Position numbers and translations under genes: made by a program
Assembly: GCA_034696485.1 (NCBI GenBank)
Contig: JAQIWT010000246.1
Coordinates: forward strand, 1-26,043
Direction of reading: 5' to 3'
Length of the DNA: 26,043 nucleotides
Origin: Isohypsibius dastychi
Lineage: Eukaryota > Tardigrada > Eutardigrada > Parachela > Isohypsibiidae
Shown here: piece after piece, positions 10,138 through 18,305 of the stretch
Layout of the letters: each line of letters starts with the position of its first letter
Numbering within the stretch: position 1 is the first letter of the stretch
The notes under the pieces: model-generated
The model's database searches: none
What the model was told of the DNA's origin: nothing
Seen by the model: the letters and a program-made list of their open reading frames with translations, nothing else

Positions 10138-10240
10138 TCACACCCACAACATCTGGACTTCGGAATATGTTGAAGGAAAACGATTTGAACTTGACGATGC
10201 CCCTTCCAGTGTGGATACGCAGAATGAAGAGTAAGAAATG
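10138..10240 (+). pseudogene. Inverted DONSON exon 5 fragment
   Basis: On the plus strand this encodes TPTTSGLRNMLKENDLNLTM, nearly identical to the end of DONSON exon 5 (minus strand, 15492-15600). A deletion of about 13 bases follows the LNLTMPL stretch and shifts the frame. The exon end and donor (GAATGAAGAGTAAGAAAT) are retained. Its orientation is opposite to the DONSON pieces on either side (9345-9630 and 10335-10550), so an inversion occurred after duplication. Confidence 0.88.
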
Positions 10241-10334
10241 AGTACTTCCGGTTCCTCGAAGGCAGCTGATATCCTTTGTGATAGACCAATGGATTTTATT
10301 TCCATTTTTTATACTGTAACATATGGCATGCAGA

Positions 10335-10550
10335 TGAAGGATAGGTCAGCCGGAAATAGGAAAACCTTGCCAGTAGATAGAAAACTCGTTCGTCTTCCTG
10401 GAAATTTGCTAAAAACAGAAAACGGCCTTGATTTATTATACAAGGATAGATAAAACGCATTGACTGAAATTAATTTAATGCCGTAGGAAACTGAGGAAAA
10501 CTTGGTTGAGTCTTCACTTCCGAGATTCGTGAAAAATACTGGTGAAATCA
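10335..10550 (-). pseudogene. DONSON exon 7 start plus exon 6 end fragment
   Basis: The block GAAGGATAGGTCAGCCGGAAAT resembles DONSON 14703-14725. About 160 bases further on, ATTCGTGAAAAATACTGGTG resembles the exon 6 end near 14845-14865. The order and strand match the intact gene (exon 7 left, exon 6 right). Identity is low in the middle, so this is an old decayed piece. Confidence 0.6.
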
Positions 10551-10628
10551 GAAAACGCAAGAATTTAGCTTCGTTTGGTATATAATAATAGTATACACAT
10601 AATTGGTTTCAATCTATGATAACAGAAA

Positions 10629-10900
10629 TACACCAAACCGATGAAACTCCCTAGCAAATTTCTTCAGTCAGAGTTGAATTCCTGCGTGAACGAGTCCAAA
10701 AATTCCTGGCCTTGTTCTTCGATTTCAGCCAGCCCGCCGGCTAGCACAAAATGTTTCCCCTTTTTCACTATTTCTTTTAAGATCGTTCTTTCTAGTTTGC
10801 CGAATCCATAATATTTCGCAAACAAATACAGTGAGTATCGGCAAGGTCTTCGGCAGGTGGCGTTCGTGTATGCAGCTCGTCGGCAATCTGATGCATAGCG
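10629..10900 (-). pseudogene. 3'-end fragment of a family 1 MATH-BTB gene
   Basis: Minus-strand match to the last roughly 75 codons of B1: the MHQIADELH region, LADTYLFAKYYGFGKLER, and LAEIEEQGQEFLDSF. A small insertion within the codons for TYLFAK (about 10828-10840) shifts the frame. Beyond the stop, homology continues through the AACCGATGAAACTCC flank. It ends abruptly at 10900, where a DONSON-like fragment begins. Together with 10335-10550 it forms a partial tandem copy of 10907-11400. Confidence 0.88.
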
Positions 10901-10906
10901 GAGGAT

Positions 10907-11020
10907 AGGTAATACCCAGAGGATAGGTTCACCAAAAATAAGAAAACTGCTAGTAGGTATGGAAACTCTTTTGTCTTCTGGAAAATTGCTGAAAATAGAA
11001 ATGTCCTTAGTTTATTACAT
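10907..11020 (-). pseudogene. Second DONSON exon 7-like fragment, 3' of B1
   Basis: The stretch from GAGGATAGGTTCACC through GTCTTCTGGAAAATTGCTGAAA matches 10335-10440 and, less well, DONSON exon 7. Further copies lie near 3970-4060 and 21465-21540. It always sits just downstream of a family 1 gene, so it is a standard part of the amplified unit. Confidence 0.6.
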
Positions 11021-11170
11021 GACAGTGAGTGACACTTGAAGATAAAAATACGTGAGAAACCAAAAAACGCGACAATCTAGCTCAGTCAAGTCCATTTAGC
11101 ATAGCTGCAAAAAGTCCTTGTTATGACAACAAAACACAGCAAACCGATGAAGACTCCGTAGCAAATATCG

Positions 11171-12577
11171 TCAGTCAAAGACGAACTCCTGCTTGAACGA
11201 TTCCAAAAATTCCTGGCCTTGTTCTTCGATTTCAGCCAGCCCGCCGGCTAGCACGAAATGTTTCCACTTTTTTACGATTTCTTTCAAGATCATTCTTTCT
11301 AGTTTGCCGAATCCATAATGTTTTGCAAACAAATACGTGTCGGCGAGATCTTCAGCAGGTGGTGTTCGTTTATGGAGCTCGTCCGCAATCTGATGCATAG
11401 CGTTGGTCAGCTGATATCTTTCAGCCGCTACAAACACATCCTTCAACAGAGTACTTGAATGAGTATCCTCCAGAAGACTGCCATACAAAAGATGAATAAG
11501 CAGCTCAAGTGAATCGTGAGCCACGTCTGGGATCGTAATTCTCCCGGACTGGCTTTCTTTCGTATCATGGCCAAACGCTGATTTGAAAAATTCGGAAGCG
11601 CCCATCAAAATGACGCTGTGGACCGGAAATTCTTCCCCATCGTCGGATACAAGAATGGCATCTGTGAAGTTGTTGGATAGCCGAAAATTCGAAATGTTCT
11701 GGCAGGCTCTTCCCGGTAAAGTTACATGATACCCAACGGTCACATCCACTTTCAACTTGATGTTGTTCAAGTAATAGTTTACATATCTATCATCATTTAT
11801 TTCCATTCTGTCCGGCAAGCCACCTTTGGAATTGACGTAGACAACCAGGTGATCTGGATCCTTCCCCAAGGATTCGGTTGAGTATAGTGAATTTCCGCGA
11901 TCGTGTTTGAATCTGAAAACAAATAAGAAATCAACGAGCTTCCTCCAGCTGAAAATGAATCTCTACTGTATCAATATACAGATAAATCAAAGAATTACAG
12001 CGCTGCCGACACGATTCCAAAAAGAAACAATCTGTGAAGGAAGATGGAAGTACTGAATATATTCCAAAAATGACTTCTTGGCGGACGAAGGGTTCACTCC
12101 TACCTACAACTGTTTAATTGCCAAGATTACTATGACCAATTAGTCTGAAATGCCTATTTGTCTCGTTTAAAATGGAATAAAAATTTAGAAATTATCAAGC
12201 TGTCCAGTGGATGTTTACCGGCATCGGACATCCATAATGTGCAAAGACGAGGAGCAGGACGGCAGTAGCCTAATAATCATGGTGTGCTGATTTTGCATGC
12301 AAAGTTGAATCTGCCACGTATCCGGTCTCTCAGGCAGCTCTCGCGACGCAATATTGGAGTTGTGAGGAGTATCCGTGTCGATCATCTGCTTCACAACCTC
12401 CTGTTTAAACTGCCATTTCAGACGGAATACATCAACTCCATATTCCATGTACGATGATTTTTCGGCGAGACGAAGCTGATCACATAGGAAATAGTCGCTA
12501 TTGGGATCGACCCGCGGATTCTGCCGAGCCGGGCTAAGAATGCGGATCCTAGGACTTCGAGAAGATGCTAGAGACAT
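11171..12577 (-). CDS. B1: family 1 MATH-BTB (SPOP-like) protein, two exons
   Basis: Exons are 12219-12577 and 11171-11912, with a 306-bp intron (donor GGTAAACATC, acceptor GTTTTCAG). The product is 366 aa. It is collinear with A1: MATH-like half (DVFRLKWQF, RELPERPDTWQIQL, IKLKVDVTVGYHV), BTB (DAILVSDDGEEFPVHSVILM, LELLIHLLYG) and BACK-like end (EDLADTYLFAKHYGFGKLER, ending KQEFVFD). Exon 1 has exactly the A1 length (359 nt). An upstream in-frame ATG at 12604 would add nine residues. I chose 12577 because MSLASS is shared with A1 and C1. It lies head to head with B2 across 411 bp. No disabling change was seen, so it is probably functional. Confidence 0.88.
11913..12218 (-). other. Intron of B1 (306 bp)
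   Basis: GT-AG, phase 2, at the same position as the A1 intron. No internal feature recognised. Confidence 0.85.
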
Positions 12578-12677
12578 GTTGCATATCGGTGCACGAGTAA
12601 CCAAATTTAACGATCTTGTATAGAATCCAGTTCGATCTCACTATTCCTGCAAGAGTGCAAACCCTTCCTTGTTATTT

Positions 12678-12778
12678 ATCAATGCCATTCTGCTGTGCTG
12701 CACTGCACCCGGACCTGCGATGAAAAGGCAGGCAAGAGACGTACGAGCGGGATTAGCTCTTCAAACAAAAGTGGCGAC
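12678..12778. promoter_or_regulatory. Conserved spacer block of the divergent pair (copy in pair B)
   Basis: About 100 bases between the B1 and B2 starts match 19821-19919 (reverse complement) in the spacer of pair C. Long shared words include GCGGGATTAGCTCTTCAAAC and CTGCGATGAAAAG. This survival between pairs whose flanks have diverged suggests shared promoter or 5'-UTR sequence. The motif ATGAAAAGRCAG is followed by GT in C (CAG|GTGAGG) and GC in B (CAG|GCAAGA), which resembles a splice donor. A 5' exon of the family 2 gene is possible but unproven. Confidence 0.5.
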
Positions 12779-12988
12779 CAGTGGTCAGGCCAAGACCATC
12801 AAAGAAAGATAATGGTCTTACATCATGCTCGGAGCTTCTTCACTTCACGTGCCTGGTCGTTGCATTTACACTACGCCACTATTTATCTTCGGATTCAAAC
12901 TATTCCGCCAAGCGATCTTGCCAGAAAGAAAAGCCAGCAGAGTCATTAAGTGTGCTACCGCTTCATTTCACTTGAAATATTTTGAACT

Positions 12989-14230
12989 ATGGATGGTTTA
13001 TATCCAATCGGTCTGCACGAGATCTCGGCTTATCCGCACTATGGAGTCGAAACTTTCAAACTAATCTGGCGTTTTGACGAGGATCGAATATTAGAGCTCA
13101 ATGGAAATGATCGTGTTTTCTCATCTGGTATTGTTGGACGAGGAACGCCGTCTAGAGCTGAAAAGTGGCAAGTCCACATCACACAGAGCCCTTTGAAAGC
13201 TGTGAAAAAACCCAACTGGGCTTATGGCTGCCCGAATGCTCCTTCGGCTCTTGTTAGACTGGAAGCGATGGATGAACCGCAAGTTCAGGTTCTGGAATTC
13301 GAATACAGGCTAGTAAAGAATGTGGTTCCTATGTGGATTAATGAAGCTAACTCTCGCAACCGTAGGTCCAGACGCTATCACATGACGAACTGTGAAGTCT
13401 ATTCCGGAGTAATTAAACGAACTAACTCCATCACGGCTCGATTCAATTTTCGTCCTCGCCCAGAAGAGCGCCGGCGAGAGAATGTGTACTTCGAACTGAC
13501 TGTCGTGGTGGGATACTCCCGAACAGCTTTGTATGGTAACTCATGTATTACAATCCGCGAACTGCGTGAATCAAATGTCCGAACTGATGCCATCCTGGTT
13601 CCTCGAGACGGCTGCGCTATTCCAGTTCACCCCGTTATTATTTCAGCTCAGTCGCAGTTTTTTCATGCTGCTCTTAGTGGTGTTGCATCGAAAGATCCTT
13701 CGGAGAGAATCAAGATTTTGATGGACGTCGATTCAAGTGTTTTGAATGTTTTTGTCAGTGTCATCTATGGAGCCGGCTTAGATGAACTGCCAACGGAAAT
13801 GCTGCAGAATGTATACGTGGTCGCTGGAAAATATGGAGCCGGAAGCATCGAGCAGCAGGCTAAGGACACGCTGTTGAAGCGAGTCTTGAAACTGGAGGAG
13901 CTGGTCAGATTCTATATCTTCGCAAAACGTCACGGCGAAAAAAAACTCCAAAGAAAGGCACTGAAAAGCGTCATTGCTCATCGGGAGAAGTTCTTCATGA
14001 ATGGAGGGTTGGATGAAATAGACGGAAGTGATAAAGACGTTTTCGAAGAATTCACAGAAGATTTCACGAACGATGTTAGACTGAGTTCCATTTTCAATGA
14101 GTTCTCCGAGGCTGGCCTTTTCTCAACTGGTAAAAGCTATGAGAACTTTAAAGATCCACTTCATCCGCATTATATGAATAACACTACCGCCCTGTTTTAT
14201 GGTCCACGTGGTCAGTATGTGCGCTTTTGA
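12989..14230 (+). CDS. B2: family 2 MATH-BTB (SPOP-like) protein, two exons or intron-retained 413 aa form
   Basis: Exon 1 is 12989-13308 and exon 2 is 13366-14230. The inferred 57-nt intron starts with GC (CAG|GCTAGT) and ends in CCGTAG. Spliced, the product is 394 aa. The intron is divisible by three and stop-free, so retention would add 19 residues (413 aa). Domains are MATH-like (ETFKLIWRFDED, IVGRGTPSRAEKWQVHI, ENVYFELTVVVGY), BTB at about 178-275 (TDAILVPRDGCAIPVHPVII, VFVSVIYG), BACK-like (FYIFAKRHGEKKLQ), and a tail ending GPRGQYVRF. A likely CUL3 adaptor. It is divergent from B1 and tail to tail with DONSON, 210 bp apart. AATAAA lies at 14238-14243. Confidence 0.88.
   Translation: MDGLYPIGLHEISAYPHYGVETFKLIWRFDEDRILELNGNDRVFSSGIVGRGTPSRAEKWQVHITQSPLKAVKKPNWAYGCPNAPSALVRLEAMDEPQVQVLEFEYRLVKNVVPMWINEANSRNRRSRRYHMTNCEVYSGVIKRTNSITARFNFRPRPEERRRENVYFELTVVVGYSRTALYGNSCITIRELRESNVRTDAILVPRDGCAIPVHPVIISAQSQFFHAALSGVASKDPSERIKILMDVDSSVLNVFVSVIYGAGLDELPTEMLQNVYVVAGKYGAGSIEQQAKDTLLKRVLKLEELVRFYIFAKRHGEKKLQRKALKSVIAHREKFFMNGGLDEIDGSDKDVFEEFTEDFTNDVRLSSIFNEFSEAGLFSTGKSYENFKDPLHPHYMNNTTALFYGPRGQYVRF
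13309..13365 (+). other. 57-nt GC-AG intron of B2 (in-frame, optional)
   Basis: It sits at the same position as the A2 and D2 introns, whose removal is required to avoid stops. In B2 it is 19 codons long with no stop. The donor is GC rather than GT. Both spliced and retained forms give the same downstream frame. Confidence 0.7.
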
Positions 14231-14237
14231 ATCAAAT

Positions 14238-14243
14238 AATAAA
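14238..14243 (+). promoter_or_regulatory. Polyadenylation signal AATAAA of B2
   Basis: AATAAA begins eight bases after the B2 stop, in a flank shared with A2. The opposing DONSON gene ends only about 200 bases further on, so the two 3' UTRs could overlap. Confidence 0.7.
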
Positions 14244-14440
14244 TGCCACTTAACAGATTGACGTTTCAAGATTGCGGTTCATGTCGAGGCAGTCAAAACA
14301 TGGTAGGTAGGCAGAAATAACAAAAGAACACCAACAAGTACAGCTACAAACAAAAAACAATCAAGCACAATGGAAAATAATCGGAAGATGGATACACACA
14401 TATAAATACGAGCGGAAACAATGCACAATCCGTGATCGAC

Positions 14441-17069
14441 TCAAAGGAACCGAAAATCGTTCATCAAGCTCTTCATAGTTGCGTTGATATCGTCACTCTG
14501 ATGCTGATGCGAACTCCGACCAGCAAGCACATCTTTGAGCTTCGCTGTATCCAAACCGATGTCCACTACGTGTTCCGTCACTTCTGGTGTCTTTGTAATC
14601 TTCGTAAATCCACCGCTGATTTCCAGGGTAGTATAAGAAAAACAAGCACTTTCCCCGTGATCAGATGAACCCAACAGACGCGCCAGGCAAGGCAGAAGAT
14701 GAGGAAGGACAGGTCCGCCGGAAATGTTCAGAAACGAGAACTCACTCGCTTTGCCGGAAGTGTACTGAAAACAAAAACAGAAATTACGGAGGAAAAGCCT
14801 GAAAAAAACACAAAAAACTTACATCCACTTTTTTGCCACTGGCATTTGTGAAAAATACCGGCGCTACTAAAGTTGGTGGAACGTTGGTCAGTGGTCCTCC
14901 GTTTGGCTGAAGTGCTCTATTTTTGATAAGAGCGATAATAAATCTGGCAACATCTTTATCCTGTAAGGCCACAAGTGACTCGGGCCGGTTGTCGAAAATC
15001 TGATCCTTCTGTTCGACTTTCACCGCCTTGATGACCTTTCCAACTCGCTTGCATTGTGCTTTGATCCACTCCAGGTTGGTGAACGAGCCATCGCTTCCGG
15101 AACTTGTGTCCAAACTGAAACAGAATATTGAATAAATAGAAGCGTGGAATTCACTTCAAACAAGGCTTCAAAGACACAAGTTTAAATTAATAACGAGAAA
15201 ACTAATTAAGAACAAAATTAAAACAGAAACCAAATCTGAAAAAACCTTGAAAATCCCAGAAGTCTGGAAATATTTCGATAAATCACCATTCTAAAATATT
15301 CGGGAATAAACCGTCCATAACAATAACAAATAATGATAAAATTCAAAACAATAAAGAAAACATAAAATCAAATAATCAAATGAATTTCATATCAATAAAA
15401 ATTCATAATAATAAATATATATTTTGGAAATGAAATCTGTTGTAAGGCTGGACCAACCGACTTTATAGAGCCAGAAACACAAATTTCTTACTCTTCATTC
15501 TGCGCATCCACACCGGAAGTCTTAGGTAGAAGCGGCATCGTCAAGTTCAAATCATTATCCTTCAACATATTCCGAAACCCAGATGTCGTGGGTGTGATGT
15601 AAGCTCGTTCAACTGGCACATCACTATGATCCAGTTCTTTTGCCAGAATAAGAGCAGTCCACTGGTGCGTCACAAAGTAGAAATATGGGCATTCTCCAAA
15701 AGTGACCGCATCGAGGAGCTCCATAATACTCGCCTCCCAATCGTCGTAAAGGGAGGGCATCATTTTGCTCCAGTTAGTTGGAACTTGATCGGACCTTTCA
15801 AAAAACATGAGGAGATTACGCTAAATAAGGAGCCACTTTTGGAATCAATTTTCGAACCATTCTATTTCTAAAAAAATACCATTTAAAAAAAACAAAAAAT
15901 TACTATTTATACAGTGAAAAATTAAATAAGAAAATCAAATTCATTTACAAATGTTTTTTTCTTATAATTTGTAAAAATTACACTGATCTAAAACCGAGAT
16001 GAACTTACACCGCGGGATCAAAATTACGAGGGAAGGTGCTAGTTCCACTCAGAACCGGAAACATCCAATACCACAACAGCTGCAGAAATTTCGCTCCCTT
16101 GGATGCACCTTCGGATCTCTGAAATAAATCAATATAAATTTTAACAAAAAATAAAGTATCAATTTTAATCGTTATTCAGCGATCAAAAAAATGCGATTGC
16201 CTCCTCCGAACCAAACAACAAGATAAGATGAGATGTTCCAAAAAACTTACCGGAACACGAGATGACCGGAACCGGTCCTCAGAAGTCAAGTTGGCAATGA
16301 ATTCCACAACATCAGGAGTTGTCAGACAAAGTTTCGTTTTCAGACTCCAGTCAAAGTAATCCTTGTACGGAATAAATAGCTGGAATAAGACAACATATCA
16401 GCAACAACAAAAAGACGACTTTCAATCGACAAATCTACCAATCTGGTAGTCCAAATGTTTAAAATGTGGATGCACTCAGCATTTTCCATTTCCAAATCTC
16501 TCTAACTGACGTTTTCATAATTTTCGATAAGAAAAAATTGAAACCTCACCTTTTTCTCGATAACTGGTGTAACTTCCGTTGGAAGATCCGCAGCTTCCGA
16601 GTTTTTTGACAAAATATCCCCAGAATAAGAATGCAGGCCTTCCACCAAAGAGCTAGCAGCGAAATTTAACGCGCTTTCCAAATTGAATGGTTCTAGCGTG
16701 ATTTCCGCGGGGGAATCAAGTGAAATGGATCGAGCAAACGGATTCAGACCAGCTGGTCGTTTTCCTGAACTTCCACTTTCCGGTCCAAGTCCACTATCCT
16801 CGTCGATACCGTTTTCTTGCTCCAAACGAACACGCTTTCCAGAGCTGAATTTACTGGATAAATCCCGGGATACCGATAGCGATTTCTTGAGCGTTATTTT
16901 CGGACGAGCCCATGATGACTTTGATTTGGAAGATTCGTTGTGCGATCTGAGTGGTGACTTTGCAGGAAAGGACGTCGACTTGTGCTGGAGAAAGTTTGAC
17001 TGAGTTTGAAAGAGTCAAAATATGGGATTTTTGTCTTACCAATGGTTTCTGTTGTTGGGGTGAAGACAT
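14441..17069 (-). CDS. donson: DONSON homologue (replication-fork protein, downstream neighbour of SON), seven exons
   Basis: Exons on the minus strand are 17040-17069, 16550-16999, 16251-16379, 16009-16118, 15492-15794, 14823-15114 and 14441-14764. Phases are consistent and give 545 aa, close to the 566 aa of human DONSON. Family signatures in order are GLNPFARSISL near residue 80, then DWSLKTKLCLTTPD. Next comes FLQLLWYWMFPVL, then CPYFYFVTHQWTAL and ITPTTSGFRNML with LNLTMPL. The last is GGPLTNVPPTLVAPVFF. DONSON assists CMG helicase assembly at origins and protects stalled forks in the nucleus. An acidic Ser-rich N-terminus precedes the conserved core. The exon 4/5 junction (GT|GTAAGT, then GAAAG|G) is inferred from frame. 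This is the only intact copy; pieces of exons 3, 5, 6 and 7 recur across the window. Confidence 0.92.
15115..15491 (-). other. DONSON intron 5 (377 bp)
   Basis: GT-AG intron, strongly A-rich on the plus strand. The donor GTAAGA and acceptor CTGTTTCAG are clear. Apart from AT-rich sequence I see nothing in it. Confidence 0.85.
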
Positions 17070-17554
17070 TGTTCTCGAGGCAAATAATTCCGTTTGAATG
17101 ACTGGATCCAGCTAGACTTCCAAATACAGTTGTACAACAGTCCTAGACAATCCCAGCAAAATGATGATGCAGCAGCACAGTGTAGTTCGAACTCACTTGG
17201 TTTCAAAAAGATTTATTCACACTAAACACACAGTCAGGACAAGAGCATGAATTGAGGACTGGAACAAATGCATTTGTTTGGCAAGAAAAAGCGCGTAACC
17301 ATAAGCGTTTCGTGGATGTCAAACTGGACCCCTGATCACTGGCATTGGGCTCCGTACGCGCCAGCTCGCATATAAACATTTACTTTCTTATGATATGTTA
17401 TCCATCTCTCTCATTTATCCAATAAACATTCCTGAGTTTTCTGTTCTTATTAAATGTCAGATAAAATAAAATAATCGCTGTTTTAGAAAGTACTCTCGGG
17501 AAAAACCAATATACGCCCAAGAAAATTATTTATTTAATTTCACCAGGTTCCAGT
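17070..17554. other. Region between DONSON start and COG8-like 3' end
   Basis: This 485-bp stretch should hold the DONSON promoter. It contains a perfect 16-bp palindrome AACAAATGCATTTGTT at 17263-17278, about 195 bases upstream of the DONSON ATG. No TATA element or initiator can be supported. A run of AT-rich DNA with TTATTTATTTAA lies at about 17526-17538. Confidence 0.6.
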
Positions 17555-17560
17555 TTTATT
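17555..17560 (-). promoter_or_regulatory. Polyadenylation signal AATAAA after COG8-like frame
   Basis: AATAAA on the minus strand begins about 15 bases after the TGA at 17576-17578. It supports that downstream frame, not the TAA at 17665-17667, as the original C-terminus. Confidence 0.6.
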
Positions 17561-17575
17561 CCGTCAAGCATCACA

Positions 17576-18198
17576 TCAACTGCTCACTGAGACAACAGAA
17601 CTGTCAACACCATTTCTGACTTCGGTATGCGACCCATTGAGGCCAACCGAGGAAAGGTCACCATTTACCGATGCAAAACCATCCGTAATCTGTTTGAAGA
17701 ACCCTGGAGAAATTCCAAGAAACAAAGCTGCTTCCGTCGGCGGACAAAGCAATCCCTAGCTTTTTCTACATACGGTACAAACACACGAAAAAACGCATCC
17801 TGAAAATCAGCAACTTCCGGCCGGTGGGAATCCGGAACGTGATTGACGATATTTGACATTTCTTTCAGGAAATTGTTCATCGCCAAGCTGACCGGAACTG
17901 TAAGATTTCCGATAAAACATAATCGTACGCGATTCAATGCGCTAATTAGATCGTTGCATAACACGGCGATTGCTGGATACGCGGTCAGTTCTTCTGGAGC
18001 TTTGATGGTCAGAGCGGACATCTCTTTGACTTCTGACGTTTCCGGTTTGACATTTCGTGTCTTTTTCAAACTTGAGGCAACATGTCCTACTTGGTTATTA
18101 ATTTTTGTGGACAGATTCGAGGTAAAACATAGTTTCTGTGAGCAATCGAAAAAGTGCTTTGATTGAAAATTTGATTGATTCAATGAAATTGGGTCCAT
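17576..18198 (-). pseudogene. COG8-like C-terminal fragment with frameshift
   Basis: The minus-strand frame 17665-18198 contains AYPAIAVLCNDLISALNRVR, a run of about 75 residues, and FRVFVPYVEKARDC. This resembles the conserved C-terminal part of COG8, a subunit of the conserved oligomeric Golgi tethering complex. After KARDC the good match jumps to another frame (LCPPTEAALFLGISPGFFKQ), open to TGA at 17576. COG8 proteins have a similar Leu-Phe-Pro-Pro stretch there. A one-base deletion near 17749, real or a sequence error, explains this. The N-terminal two thirds of COG8 are not in the window. The 5' end of the fragment lies in a fold-back duplication. Either a pseudogene or the last exon of a gene damaged here. 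Confidence 0.6.
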
Positions 18199-18305
18199 TA
18201 ATCAAATCATCAATCAAAAGCACTTTTTTGAATGCTCACAGAAACTGCATTTCACCTTGAATCGGCCCACAAAAATTGAAACCCAAGAAGAACATGTTGC
18301 TCTAC
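18062..18305. repeat. Fold-back inverted duplication at the 5' end of the COG8 fragment
   Basis: About 18076-18175 and 18203-18302 are imperfect inverted copies with a short spacer. Shared words include GCACTTTTT, TGCTCACAGAAACT, CCCACAAAAATT (one change) and ACATGTTGC. The right arm is thus a duplicated, inverted start of the COG8-like frame. Identity is roughly 80 percent by eye. The centre lies around 18188, just beside the first ATG of the open frame. Confidence 0.75.

Noticed and set aside
14432-14668. Plus-strand 78-codon frame downstream of B2
   Set aside because: Antisense to DONSON exon 7, with no homologue of its own.
16683-17003. 106-codon plus-strand frame opposite DONSON exon 2
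   Set aside because: Antisense shadow of a 450-nt coding exon with consistent splice phases on the minus strand.
16851-17069. 72-codon intron-less DONSON N-terminal frame
   Set aside because: It reads through the first 41-nt intron into the wrong frame. Splicing at TTG|GTAAGA and CTCAG gives the frame continuous with NPFARSISL.
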